A stretch of DNA of 64,000 bases from Bacteroidaceae bacterium (lineage in GTDB: Bacteria; Bacteroidota; Bacteroidia; Bacteroidales; Bacteroidaceae). The stretch covers positions 1 through 64,000 of the forward strand of contig JAGCPB010000059.1 of the NCBI GenBank assembly GCA_017642425.1. Reading direction: 5' to 3'. The notes beneath the pieces are model-generated. The model was not told the origin of the DNA, did not search any database, and was given only the letters and a program-made list of their open reading frames with translations. Position numbers and translations under genes: made by a program. Shown in pieces: positions 47,029 through 54,119 of the stretch. How positions within the stretch are numbered: the first letter of the stretch is position 1; each line of letters begins with the position of its first letter.

Positions 47029-48972
47029 TTATTTGCTTATCAGGATGCAGGCTCCTCCGCCGGGCGCAAGATCTATCGTCAGGGCCGATTTGCGATTGAC
47101 CGATACGGGGTCAAAGGTCTGTAGGGTCTCGCGGTTGGTGCGGTAGTGGGTGTCTTCTGCGTCCGTGGTGACGGTTGCGGTATATTTGCCCTTGCCAAGG
47201 AAATTAAGGGGGATGCTCAGAGTACGGGCATCCTCATTTGTTGCGGCACCTATCAGCCAGTCGCCGTCCCTGTTCTGGCGAGCCATCACGATGTACTCAC
47301 CAATCTCGCCGGCCAGCGTAATGCTCTCCTGCCAGGGCTGCTTCTCGGCGCTGAGGAACTCCAACAGAGTGGGGTATTTCTGATAGTACTCGGGGATATC
47401 GGGGATTACCGTTGCACCTGACCAGGTAATCAGCGTGCGCGCAATCTCACCGGTTACGGTCGATGGCACCTCCTGATTGTTGTCCTTGCGGGTGGTTCGG
47501 CCCTGATGCAACTCCAGAAAACCGTTGTTCTGGTCAATCGGACCAGCCACCATATTTACAAAGGCCGATGTCACAAACGTCTTGGGCTGGAATATCTGAC
47601 GGCCGTCCAGCTGAGCCTTGCAGTACTCACGGGTAACGGCGTTGGGCCAAGTGCGCATCTGGCCGAACGGATGCACGGGATAGTCGTGATAATCAACCAT
47701 CAGGTGATGCTTGGCGCACAGGGCGGTAATCTCCTGTGTCTTGCGGTTTTTCTCCTGAGGATTACCGTTCATAAAGCCGTATTTTACACCGCTTGCGCCC
47801 CACTCCTCATACTGCGCCAGAGTCTCCTCTATGGGATAGTTGGTGCCGGCCACATCGTTCAGGTAGAGCCACACTCCCACTCCCTTGTCCTTGCCGTATT
47901 TGATGATACGCTGCACATCGCGCGCCTTATCGCCCTTGGTGGGATCGGAATCCTTCTCAAACTCGGGGCCGTACCAGTTGGCATCCAGAACCAGGCCCTG
48001 GAATCCCTGCTCTGCGGCAAAGTCAATCATGCGGGTCCAGGAGTCATAGTTCATGCAGTAATGATAGCCTTCCCAGACAGCGCCGTCTATGCGCCAGTCC
48101 CACAGATATACACCCGGGCGCACCCAGCCAAAATCACCCTCCGGCTCGGGATTGAGCAGTTCCAGCAGGTGTGAGTCCACCAGGTCGCCGGGGGTACGGC
48201 CAACCATCAGCACTCGCCAGGCACCGGTATACCAGTCTCTGTCACCCACAATCTTTTCAGGAATTACAGAAAACTTGGTAGAGCCCTGCTCCGAACGCAG
48301 TCTCATGGGCCATCCGTCCGCTCTGAGATCGGCCTCGTGCAAACCCAGGTACAGGTCATCGGCCGCCTTAATAATCATAATGGGCAGACGCTCGCCACCT
48401 GCATCGGACAACTTTTCGGGGCCTATGTTATGGCGCTCGCCGTTGTAGTACCACGCGGTAAAATCATCAGCAAAGTTGAACTCAGTGCATTCTGTCAATA
48501 CAGGAAATGGATCTTGATCAGGAAACAAAATATCAGTCGGATAAAGCTCCGCATCAAATCTGAAAGCGACGCCGTTATTGTATACTCTGGCCTCTATCTC
48601 GTACTGAAGGGGTGCATTGATGGAATTATCCACGGAAACATTAATAACGCTACTGCTGTAAAGATCCTGAACATTTGATCTTTTACCCCACAGAGGTTTC
48701 CAATTCTTATTAGTGAGTCCCGTTTTGAACTTGTTAAGGGGGTTCTTAATCTTAAAAGAACTCTCCTGTTCACCAAAAACAAATCCAAAATCAGACCAAT
48801 CGATCACAGTTTTATCTGCAATACTCACACGATATTCCAATGATGTTGATACAGATCTGATTTGCAAGCTGATTGTCTTGTCAGGTGATTTTAACTCATA
48901 AATATTGGGCTGTGCACTAATGTGGCATAGGAATGAAATGGCGCACACCGCCAGCAGAAGGATTCTTTTCAT
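47029..48972 (-). CDS. Glycoside hydrolase family 97 (SusB-like), copy 2
   Basis: A 647-residue paralogue of the GH97 at 4796-6691, with a signal peptide (ILLLAVCAISFLCHISAQ). From about residue 165 onwards it is almost identical to copy 1 in protein (shared FTAWYYNGERHNIGPEKLSD, GLVLDANWYGPEF, VTREYCKAQLDGR), while the first ~160 residues differ clearly and are a little longer. Catalytic motifs are the same, including GVKYGF with no Asp. The chosen start (48972) gives a clean signal peptide; the frame extends to 49008. It is transcribed alone from a -7 box next to a palindromic repeat. Confidence 0.92.
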   Translation of the reverse strand: MKRILLLAVCAISFLCHISAQPNIYELKSPDKTISLQIRSVSTSLEYRVSIADKTVIDWSDFGFVFGEQESSFKIKNPLNKFKTGLTNKNWKPLWGKRSNVQDLYSSSVINVSVDNSINAPLQYEIEARVYNNGVAFRFDAELYPTDILFPDQDPFPVLTECTEFNFADDFTAWYYNGERHNIGPEKLSDAGGERLPIMIIKAADDLYLGLHEADLRADGWPMRLRSEQGSTKFSVIPEKIVGDRDWYTGAWRVLMVGRTPGDLVDSHLLELLNPEPEGDFGWVRPGVYLWDWRIDGAVWEGYHYCMNYDSWTRMIDFAAEQGFQGLVLDANWYGPEFEKDSDPTKGDKARDVQRIIKYGKDKGVGVWLYLNDVAGTNYPIEETLAQYEEWGASGVKYGFMNGNPQEKNRKTQEITALCAKHHLMVDYHDYPVHPFGQMRTWPNAVTREYCKAQLDGRQIFQPKTFVTSAFVNMVAGPIDQNNGFLELHQGRTTRKDNNQEVPSTVTGEIARTLITWSGATVIPDIPEYYQKYPTLLEFLSAEKQPWQESITLAGEIGEYIVMARQNRDGDWLIGAATNEDARTLSIPLNFLGKGKYTATVTTDAEDTHYRTNRETLQTFDPVSVNRKSALTIDLAPGGGACILISK

Positions 48973-48996
48973 TGTAGCAAATTGGTTAACCAGCCC

Positions 48997-49004
48997 CAAA
49001 GATA
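48997..49004 (-). promoter_or_regulatory. -7 box for GH97 copy 2
   Basis: The minus strand reads TATCTTTG, a full TAnnTTTG match 25 nt before the start. The end of palindromic repeat A lies about 8 nt further upstream. Confidence 0.65.
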
Positions 49005-49012
49005 ACAAAAAC

Positions 49013-49041
49013 GACGCAAAGGGGTCGTTTAACTTTGCGTC
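49013..49041. repeat. Palindromic repeat A (GACGCAAA / TTTGCGTC)
   Basis: The 8-bp arms GACGCAAA and TTTGCGTC are perfect inverted copies around the 13-nt loop GGGGTCGTTTAAC. The right end overlaps the stop codon of the minus-strand gene at 49040. It belongs to the repeat family also at 49488, 50478, 51431 and 52018. Confidence 0.85.
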
Positions 49042-49429
49042 ACTTTTTCAGGAAGAGGATCGTGGCAGTGAGCAGCGCCGGGCCCAGACCACTGTAGAAA
49101 GATGCGGTGAATGCTGTGGGCACGCCGATGATTTTGAGAGCCATTCCCAGGCACATCATGAAGATCACAATCACCCAGCCGCGCACAGGAAATGTCTTTA
49201 AGACCGATGTGCGCTCGGGTTGCTCCTGTATAAACCGGCAATATTTGGCTACAATACGTCTGAACATGAAAATGAATCCCGTCAGGACCAGAGCGGTTAT
49301 GAGCATAAGCCACCAAAGTTGTGACTTATCGGCAGCAAAATAGGCCGATACACCCTTGACTGTAATAATAACTCCCGGAATACCCCAGATAACGGCGGCA
49401 ATGTAATAGAGGCTGGAACGATTTATCAT
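49040..49429 (-). CDS. Small four-helix membrane protein
   Basis: A 129-residue protein with about four hydrophobic segments (YIAAVIWGIPGVIITVKGVS, WWLMLITALVLTGFIFMF, WVIVIFMMCLGMALKIIG, GLGPALLTATILFLK). No family recognised. Its stop codon lies inside palindromic repeat A. It is divergent from the DUF1295 gene. Confidence 0.65.
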   Translation of the reverse strand: MINRSSLYYIAAVIWGIPGVIITVKGVSAYFAADKSQLWWLMLITALVLTGFIFMFRRIVAKYCRFIQEQPERTSVLKTFPVRGWVIVIFMMCLGMALKIIGVPTAFTASFYSGLGPALLTATILFLKK

Positions 49430-49433
49430 GTTG

Positions 49434-49441
49434 CAAAGTTA
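49434..49441 (-). promoter_or_regulatory. -7 box for the small membrane protein
   Basis: The minus strand reads TAACTTTG, a full TAnnTTTG match ending 4 nt before the start codon, so the message may be leaderless. Confidence 0.45.
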
Positions 49442-49478
49442 CACATTTGTCCCAATCCGCGCAGTCAGCAAAAATGAG

Positions 49479-49486
49479 TATATTTG
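49479..49486 (+). promoter_or_regulatory. -7 box for the DUF1295 gene
   Basis: TATATTTG is a full TAnnTTTG match. Palindromic repeat B begins 1 nt later, so the repeat would form the start of the 5' leader. Confidence 0.5.
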
Positions 49487-49487
49487 T

Positions 49488-49516
49488 GACGCAAATGGGT
49501 CGTTTAACTTTGCGTC
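49488..49516. repeat. Palindromic repeat B (GACGCAAA / TTTGCGTC)
   Basis: The same perfect 8-bp arms as in copy A surround the 13-nt loop TGGGTCGTTTAAC, which differs from copy A at one base. It lies directly after a -7 promoter box, 25 nt before the start codon at 49542. Confidence 0.85.
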
Positions 49517-49541
49517 GTTTTTAACACAAAATGAAAAGGAA

Positions 49542-50480
49542 ATGAAAAAAATGAACATCCCACTGATGGCCGCGCTGCTTGCGCTCTCCATCATAGTGTG
49601 CCCCATTCTGTATTTTACCGTCGGCCCCGAACTGGACAGCGCGCAGGTTGAAGTGATCAGAATCCTGCTGATTATAGCTGGCTGCAGCGCCGCATTCTGC
49701 TTTATCGTGGGCGAGCTGACCGGTAACAACAGCCAGATGGATAAGCTCTGGAGCCTGTTGCCCATAGCCTACACCTGGGTGATTGCAGCCAAAGGCGGAA
49801 TGAGCGCCCGACTCGTGGTGATGGCCGTCCTGGCTACCCTGTGGGGCATAAGACTCACCTTCAACTTTGCCCGCAAGGGGGCCTACAAACTCAAGTTCTG
49901 GGAGGGCGAAGAGGATTATCGATGGTCCGTCCTTCGCTCCGGACCGGCATTCAGCAAACGCTGGAAATGGACGCTGTTTGACCTGGGATTCATCTCCATC
50001 TACCAGAACGCGCTGGTGCTCATGACCACACTCCCCGCGCTTGTGGCAATGAGGTCCGATGCCCCATTCGGCCTGACAGACTGGATTGCAGCCGTTCTGA
50101 TGCTGGGATTCATCATCTGGGAGACTGTGGCCGATGAGCAGCAATGGGCGTTCCAGACCCGCAAATGGGCCATGATAAATCAGGGGAAGACGCTCTCTGA
50201 ATTGCCTGCACCCTATAATAAAGGATTCAACACAAACGGCCTCTGGGGCCGCAGCAGACATCCCAATTATCTTGCCGAGCAGAGCATCTGGGTATGTTTT
50301 TACATATTCTCCATCGGTGCGGGCATCGGCATTATCAACTGGAGCGTGATAGGCGCGCTCCTGCTCATAGTGATGTTCCAGGGCAGCTCGGCGCTGGCCG
50401 AAGAGATTAGCGGCGGTAAATATCCCGAGTACTCATTGTACTGCCAGACCGTTCCCCGCTTCTTTCCCCGCTTGAAATGA
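49542..50480 (+). CDS. DUF1295 membrane protein (steroid-reductase/ICMT-like)
   Basis: A 312-residue integral membrane protein with about seven hydrophobic segments and the family motif GLWGRSRHPNYLAEQSIWVC near the C terminus, as in DUF1295 and isoprenylcysteine methyltransferase-like enzymes. It may act on lipids; substrate unknown. The Met at 49542 is chosen because the frame upstream (to 49428) covers the repeat and promoter. The stop codon TGA is the first three bases of palindromic repeat C. Confidence 0.85.
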   Translation: MKKMNIPLMAALLALSIIVCPILYFTVGPELDSAQVEVIRILLIIAGCSAAFCFIVGELTGNNSQMDKLWSLLPIAYTWVIAAKGGMSARLVVMAVLATLWGIRLTFNFARKGAYKLKFWEGEEDYRWSVLRSGPAFSKRWKWTLFDLGFISIYQNALVLMTTLPALVAMRSDAPFGLTDWIAAVLMLGFIIWETVADEQQWAFQTRKWAMINQGKTLSELPAPYNKGFNTNGLWGRSRHPNYLAEQSIWVCFYIFSIGAGIGIINWSVIGALLLIVMFQGSSALAEEISGGKYPEYSLYCQTVPRFFPRLK

Positions 50481-50553
50481 CGCAAAACGCGCTCGGCCCG
50501 AAGGGACGCTTTTACCAAGCGAAGCGACTAAAAGAAACGACCCCTTTGCGTCA
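50478..50553. repeat. Palindromic repeat C, long form
   Basis: A 76-nt element with terminal inverted repeats TGACGCAAA and TTTGCGTCA. The interior includes GCTCGGCCCGAAGGGACGCT and AAGCGAAGCGACT, both also in copy D. The right third (AAACGACCCCTTTGCGTCA) equals the reverse complement of the short copies. It starts at the stop codon of the upstream gene and ends 7 nt before a -7 promoter box. Confidence 0.85.
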
Positions 50554-50560
50554 GTTTTGC

Positions 50561-50568
50561 TATCTTTG
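50561..50568 (+). promoter_or_regulatory. -7 box for the TSCPD gene
   Basis: TATCTTTG is a full TAnnTTTG match 8 nt before the ATG at 50577. Confidence 0.55.
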
Positions 50569-50576
50569 CACCCGAT

Positions 50577-50828
50577 ATGAAACACATACAGTATCAGACA
50601 GAAGGAACCTGCTCACTACTGATAGACGTAGTGGCAACCGATGACAACGTCATCCAGCAGGTAGCGTTCCTGGGCGGCTGCAACGGCAACCTACAGGGAA
50701 TAAGCCGTTTAGTAGCCGGCCAGAAAATAGACGATGTAATAGCCCGCTTGAACGGAATAGACTGCGGCGGCAAAGGCACTTCCTGCCCCGACCAGCTGTG
50801 CCGCGCTCTGGAACAACTCAAAAAATGA
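50577..50828 (+). CDS. TSCPD domain protein (TIGR03905-like)
   Basis: An 83-residue protein with the pattern of the small TSCPD family: FLGGCNGNLQGISRLVAGQK and CGGKGTSCPDQLCRAL. The family is related to a C-terminal domain of ribonucleotide reductases; function of the free form is unknown. It ends next to a strong terminator shared with the convergent gene. Confidence 0.85.
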   Translation: MKHIQYQTEGTCSLLIDVVATDDNVIQQVAFLGGCNGNLQGISRLVAGQKIDDVIARLNGIDCGGKGTSCPDQLCRALEQLKK

Positions 50829-50855
50829 TACAAAAGGGGTCTGTCCCCTTTTGTA
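50829..50855. terminator. Bidirectional terminator
   Basis: A perfect 11-bp stem, TACAAAAGGGG with CCCCTTTTGTA, and a 5-nt loop fill the gap between two convergent genes. On the plus strand it is followed by CTATTTTTC; on the minus strand the A-rich arm supplies the T-run. Confidence 0.85.
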
Positions 50856-51359
50856 CTATTTTTCATTCACAGCTTGGCGAATCTCGCGGTTGATCTTGTC
50901 AAGGGCGCGGCGTTCACGACGGTTCAGTTTGCCGCTTTGAATCCGTTGCAGATATTTGATATCTTTTTTCATATTGGCAATGCTGAACCAGAATTCTGTG
51001 CCCTCGGGCAGCGACTTGCCCGGAGCGGGTTCGGCCACATAAAAGCCCTTATCCCTTTCACACTCAATGGTATAACCATCAATCCAGATGGTATCGGCAC
51101 CCTGATATGAAACTATAATTCCCTGTAGTTTAGCGATTGACTGGAGCGGAGTTTCGCCCAGATCAAAGCCCCAAGTGCCGTGGTTTCCTTTGCCCAGAAT
51201 CACGTATCGGTATATGGAATCATTGTAGCAAAGCGTCGATATGCAACCATGATAAGGATTGCCCACAGTAATGTGTCCAAGTTTATAGGCCACCATCTCC
51301 TGGGCCGAACTCACAAGACTGAACGCACCAAATAGGAGCATTAAAAGGACTTTTCTCAT
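50856..51359 (-). CDS. Small exported protein of unknown function
   Basis: A 167-residue protein with a signal peptide (VLLMLLFGAFSLVSSAQ), a beta-rich middle (GNHGTWGFDLGETPLQSIAK) and a charged helical C-terminus (LNRRERRALDKINREIRQAV). No family recognised. Upstream on its 5' side lies palindromic repeat D. Confidence 0.6.
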   Translation of the reverse strand: MRKVLLMLLFGAFSLVSSAQEMVAYKLGHITVGNPYHGCISTLCYNDSIYRYVILGKGNHGTWGFDLGETPLQSIAKLQGIIVSYQGADTIWIDGYTIECERDKGFYVAEPAPGKSLPEGTEFWFSIANMKKDIKYLQRIQSGKLNRRERRALDKINREIRQAVNEK

Positions 51360-51430
51360 TTCATTAAAAGTTTAGCATTCTACATAATCTGCATTAATGA
51401 CGAATAATCCGGCAATTTGTTATCAAAAAG

Positions 51431-51540
51431 TGACGCATTCTTCGCTCGGCCCGAAGGGACGCTTTGACTTCCCCCCTCCGGGGCCGTCGAGCTAAACCTT
51501 TACCAAGCGAAGCGACTGAAAGAAATACCCCTTTGCGTTA
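51431..51540. repeat. Palindromic repeat D, long form with extra insert
   Basis: A 110-nt relative of copy C. It starts TGACGCA, shares GCTCGGCCCGAAGGGACGCTTT and AAGCGAAGCGACT, and ends CCCCTTTGCGTTA. Between the shared blocks it has about 35 nt extra, including CCTCCGGGGCCGTCGAGC. It lies between the HTH gene and the small exported protein gene. Confidence 0.85.
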
Positions 51541-51543
51541 ATT

Positions 51544-51960
51544 TCAAATCTTCGACATCTCGCGCCCCAGCTGGCGGATAGCCTCAAGAATCTGGTCCGC
51601 GCGCTGCTGGGATGGCTTTTTGATTCCGTAAATGTAACGGGACAGCAGACTTTTGTTGATGCCTATGTATCGGGCCACTTCCGATACATTCAGCTGCGGG
51701 AACCGGCGGAATACATCGGCAATAACATTGTCCGGATTGGGCTCCTCAGTATTATAGAAACTGCTGATGTGGATATCCTCATCAATCTCCTCCCAACGTA
51801 TATCCTCTCCGTCAAGGCCGATGACAAACCGCTGGCGTTGCTCCGGCGTAGCCTCAAGCAACAGAGGAAATGCCTCCAGCGGGCGGCTGTAGGTATTGCC
51901 CTTGTCGGTCAGGATATAAATCCTGCCTTCGGCGAACCAGAGTTTCGTAATGAGTTCCAT
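51544..51960 (-). CDS. DUF2442-HTH regulator
   Basis: A 138-residue protein. The N-terminal ~75 residues match DUF2442 (KLWFAEGRIYILTDKGNTYS, ending ..DIHISSFY). The C-terminal part is a Cro/XRE-like helix-turn-helix (LNVSEVARYIGINKSLLSRY, then IYGIKKPSQQRADQI). A DNA-binding regulator is likely. A 40-nt near-perfect dyad overlaps its own promoter just upstream of the start, consistent with autoregulation. The gene lies between palindromic repeats D and E. Confidence 0.85.
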   Translation of the reverse strand: MELITKLWFAEGRIYILTDKGNTYSRPLEAFPLLLEATPEQRQRFVIGLDGEDIRWEEIDEDIHISSFYNTEEPNPDNVIADVFRRFPQLNVSEVARYIGINKSLLSRYIYGIKKPSQQRADQILEAIRQLGREMSKI

Positions 51961-51965
51961 TACCA

Positions 51966-52005
51966 GGCAAATGTAGGTATAATTTTTTATACCCCAACAT
52001 TTGCC
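51966..52005. promoter_or_regulatory. Dyad operator at the DUF2442-HTH promoter
   Basis: Two nested inverted repeats share one centre: GGCAAATGT (51966-51974) with ACATTTGCC (51997-52005), and inside it GGTATA (51976-51981) with TATACC (51988-51993), around an AT-only centre. The minus-strand -7 box TACATTTG (51968-51975) lies in the left arm, 7 nt before the start codon. A dimeric or tetrameric HTH protein could bind here and block its own promoter. Confidence 0.65.
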
Positions 52006-52017
52006 ATATCATTTTTT

Positions 52018-52043
52018 TGACGCAAAGAGAAACGACCCCTTTA
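52018..52043. repeat. Palindromic repeat E, degenerate copy
   Basis: TGACGCAAAGAGAAACGACC CCTTTA matches the reverse complement of copy A over most of its length, but the right arm has decayed (TTTAAGTGA instead of TTTGCGTCA). Confidence 0.7.
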
Positions 52044-52087
52044 AGTGAATTCTTTATCGCATTGTGGCCGGCTCGGAACCTTTCACC

Positions 52088-52145
52088 TAAGATAGTAGTA
52101 AGATAGTGGTAAGATAGATGGTTCGTAGATGGCTCGTCTATGAAC
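52088..52145. repeat. Tandem 11-bp repeats and adjoining inverted repeat
   Basis: TAAGATAGTAG, TAAGATAGTGG and TAAGATAGATGG lie head to tail (52088-52121). They run into an inverted repeat, GTTCGTAGAT against a mirrored GTCTATGAAC (52121-52145, two mismatches). The block lies just upstream of the promoter of the deoxyribosyltransferase-like gene, at the edge of the AT-rich island. Confidence 0.6.
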
Positions 52146-52174
52146 GCTCATTGCTGAATTAGCAGTATAATTAG

Positions 52175-52182
52175 TATATTTG
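52175..52182 (+). promoter_or_regulatory. -7 box for the deoxyribosyltransferase-AbiH pair
   Basis: TATATTTG is a full TAnnTTTG match 39 nt before the ATG at 52222. Confidence 0.55.
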
Positions 52183-52221
52183 CTTTTGAATCACTAACCT
52201 AATCAAGACAAAGCAATTTTT

Positions 52222-52650
52222 ATGGCCAAGATATACGTAGCATCCAGCTGGAAGAACCCCTACCAGCCCCAAGTGGTAAAGAAGCTCCGCGAGCAAGGTC
52301 ACCAAGTATTTGACTTCCGCAACCCGCCCGACGGCAAAGGCGGATTCTTCTGGAAGGATGTGGATCCAAACTGGGAAAACTGGACAACCCAGGACTACAT
52401 TTCCCACCTGGACCACGAATGGTCCAAGTACGGATTCCAGCGCGACTTTGACGCCATGCGTGAGGCCGATGTCTGCGTCCTTGTACTCCCCTGCGGCCGA
52501 TCAGCACATACTGAGGCCGGGTGGATGGCCGGGGCCTGCAAGAAGGTGATTGCCTACATCCCGGATAAGGAGGATCCGGAATTGATGTATCGGATGTTTG
52601 ATTTGATTACAGACTCTTTGGAGGAAGTCATAAAATTTATCTCAAAGTGA
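52222..52650 (+). CDS. Nucleoside 2-deoxyribosyltransferase-like protein
   Basis: A 142-residue protein that starts AKIYVASSWKNPYQPQVVKK and has the likely catalytic Glu in SAHTEAGWMAGACKKVIAYI, the general pattern of the nucleoside 2-deoxyribosyltransferase-like fold. Enzymes of the family move deoxyribose between bases; relatives in other contexts hydrolyse nucleotides. It lies 7 nt upstream of AbiH. Base composition is like the chromosome upstream, not like the AT-rich island, so it may belong to the host side with AbiH placed behind its promoter. Confidence 0.75.
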   Translation: MAKIYVASSWKNPYQPQVVKKLREQGHQVFDFRNPPDGKGGFFWKDVDPNWENWTTQDYISHLDHEWSKYGFQRDFDAMREADVCVLVLPCGRSAHTEAGWMAGACKKVIAYIPDKEDPELMYRMFDLITDSLEEVIKFISK

Positions 52651-52657
52651 GAATCTC

Positions 52658-53947
52658 ATGAACAGAATTGTACTCATAGGTAATGGCTTCGATTTAGCTC
52701 ATGATCTTAAAACCAGTTATAAAGATTTTATAGAATGGTATTGGGAGCAAAGAGTCTTATCTTTTATTGATAACAAAACGATGGTGTCGTCAGACCCACT
52801 ATTTACAATCAGGAGCATAACCAACACCTTTAATCAGATTGCCTATTCTGAATCTGTTGATGACTTGAATAGGACAGAGAGAATCAACCTGTTAGTAAAA
52901 ATAGAAACAGACACTAGAAAATACAAAGTATCATATTCAGATTTTTACCGGGGAATAAAGGACAGTATTGAACAAAAAGGATGGGTTGACATTGAGTACG
53001 AATATTACAAACAACTCAAAAAGTATTGTTTGATCCCATACCAGTCTATACATTTTGATAAAGATGTGCCCAAAGAACTGAAATCATTAAATGACCAACT
53101 CTATTATTTGAAAATAAAACTAATCGAATATTTGAGCAAGACATGTAATGATATTTCCCGGATGAACGGCGAAATTAAAGATCTGTTATATGAGCCACTG
53201 ACTCCACGTGACATAGCTGTCGAGGGTATTTCGACTATAGCGGACATGTTGAAGAATATATTGTTTGATGATGCTCAAATCGAATATGGATTAGATAATA
53301 ATTTTAAACGTTATGGTTATATCGCACCTAATTCAGAAGATCAGGAATATTATCGCAAGTTATATCTTAAACGTAAGTTCTTTTCTTCCGACAAACCTTG
53401 TCCTTTCCTCTTTCCCGAGACCGTCTTATTGTTGAATTTCAATTACACTAATACAGTCGACAAATACCGTGAAGAAGGAGTAGCACAGATTATCAATATA
53501 CACGGCACTCTAAATAATCCCAATAGTATCATCTTTGGATATGGAGATGAGCTAGACGAGAATTACAAAGAAATCAAAGAATTAGAATACGAGGAATCCA
53601 GAAGGAATATCAAATCCATAAAATATTTAGAATCCGACAATTACAGAAAGGTTCTTTCTTATGTAGAATCAGCTCCTTATCAGATATACATTATGGGGCA
53701 CTCATGTGGCAATTCTGACCGTACTTTAATTAACACTCTATTTGAGCATAAAAACTGCATATCAATAAAACCCTTTTATAACCAAAAGGCGGATGGCACG
53801 GACAATTTCTTTGAGTTGGCTCAGAACATAAATCGCAACTTCATAAACATGAAATATATCAGGGATAGAGTGGTAAACAAAACATATTGCAAACCACTGC
53901 CTCAAAACATTACCAAACAACAAAATGAAGATATAAGAGACAACTAA
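52658..53947 (+). CDS. abiH: AbiH-family abortive infection protein
   Basis: A 429-residue protein with the AbiH signature at its start, RIVLIGNGFDLAHDLKTSY, and the later motifs LLNFNYTNTV, INIHGTLNNPNSIIFGYGDE and IYIMGHSCGNSDRTLINTLF. AbiH proteins protect against phage by abortive infection through a poorly known mechanism. Codon use and AT content change sharply from the gene before it, marking the start of the island. It has no visible promoter of its own and likely uses that of the gene 7 nt upstream. Confidence 0.9.
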   Translation: MNRIVLIGNGFDLAHDLKTSYKDFIEWYWEQRVLSFIDNKTMVSSDPLFTIRSITNTFNQIAYSESVDDLNRTERINLLVKIETDTRKYKVSYSDFYRGIKDSIEQKGWVDIEYEYYKQLKKYCLIPYQSIHFDKDVPKELKSLNDQLYYLKIKLIEYLSKTCNDISRMNGEIKDLLYEPLTPRDIAVEGISTIADMLKNILFDDAQIEYGLDNNFKRYGYIAPNSEDQEYYRKLYLKRKFFSSDKPCPFLFPETVLLLNFNYTNTVDKYREEGVAQIINIHGTLNNPNSIIFGYGDELDENYKEIKELEYEESRRNIKSIKYLESDNYRKVLSYVESAPYQIYIMGHSCGNSDRTLINTLFEHKNCISIKPFYNQKADGTDNFFELAQNINRNFINMKYIRDRVVNKTYCKPLPQNITKQQNEDIRDN

Positions 53948-54090
53948 TCATTTTCAGTAATGCATGGTTTCTAGTCGTTGCAACCCCGATTTTTGGTGAT
54001 AAATAAAGATTCCCTGGCCATTATTGTGCCTAGTTTTCAACAATCTCCAACATAGAGTTCGTCTTTTGCCAGAAAAACAAAACAAATCAT

Positions 54091-54098
54091 TACATTTG
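54091..54098 (+). promoter_or_regulatory. -7 box for the restriction operon
   Basis: TACATTTG is a full TAnnTTTG match 22 nt before the ATG at 54120. A TTTTG lies about 22 nt further upstream, near the expected -33 position. It fixes the methyltransferase start at 54120, not at the earlier Met of the frame (54024). Confidence 0.6.
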
Positions 54099-54119
54099 CA
54101 TAATTGCTTATTTTTAACT

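Noticed and set aside
49521-50261. 246-residue minus-strand frame opposite the DUF1295 gene
   Set aside because: Composition rich in His, Gly and Gln typical of antisense frames; the plus-strand gene has the conserved membrane family motif.
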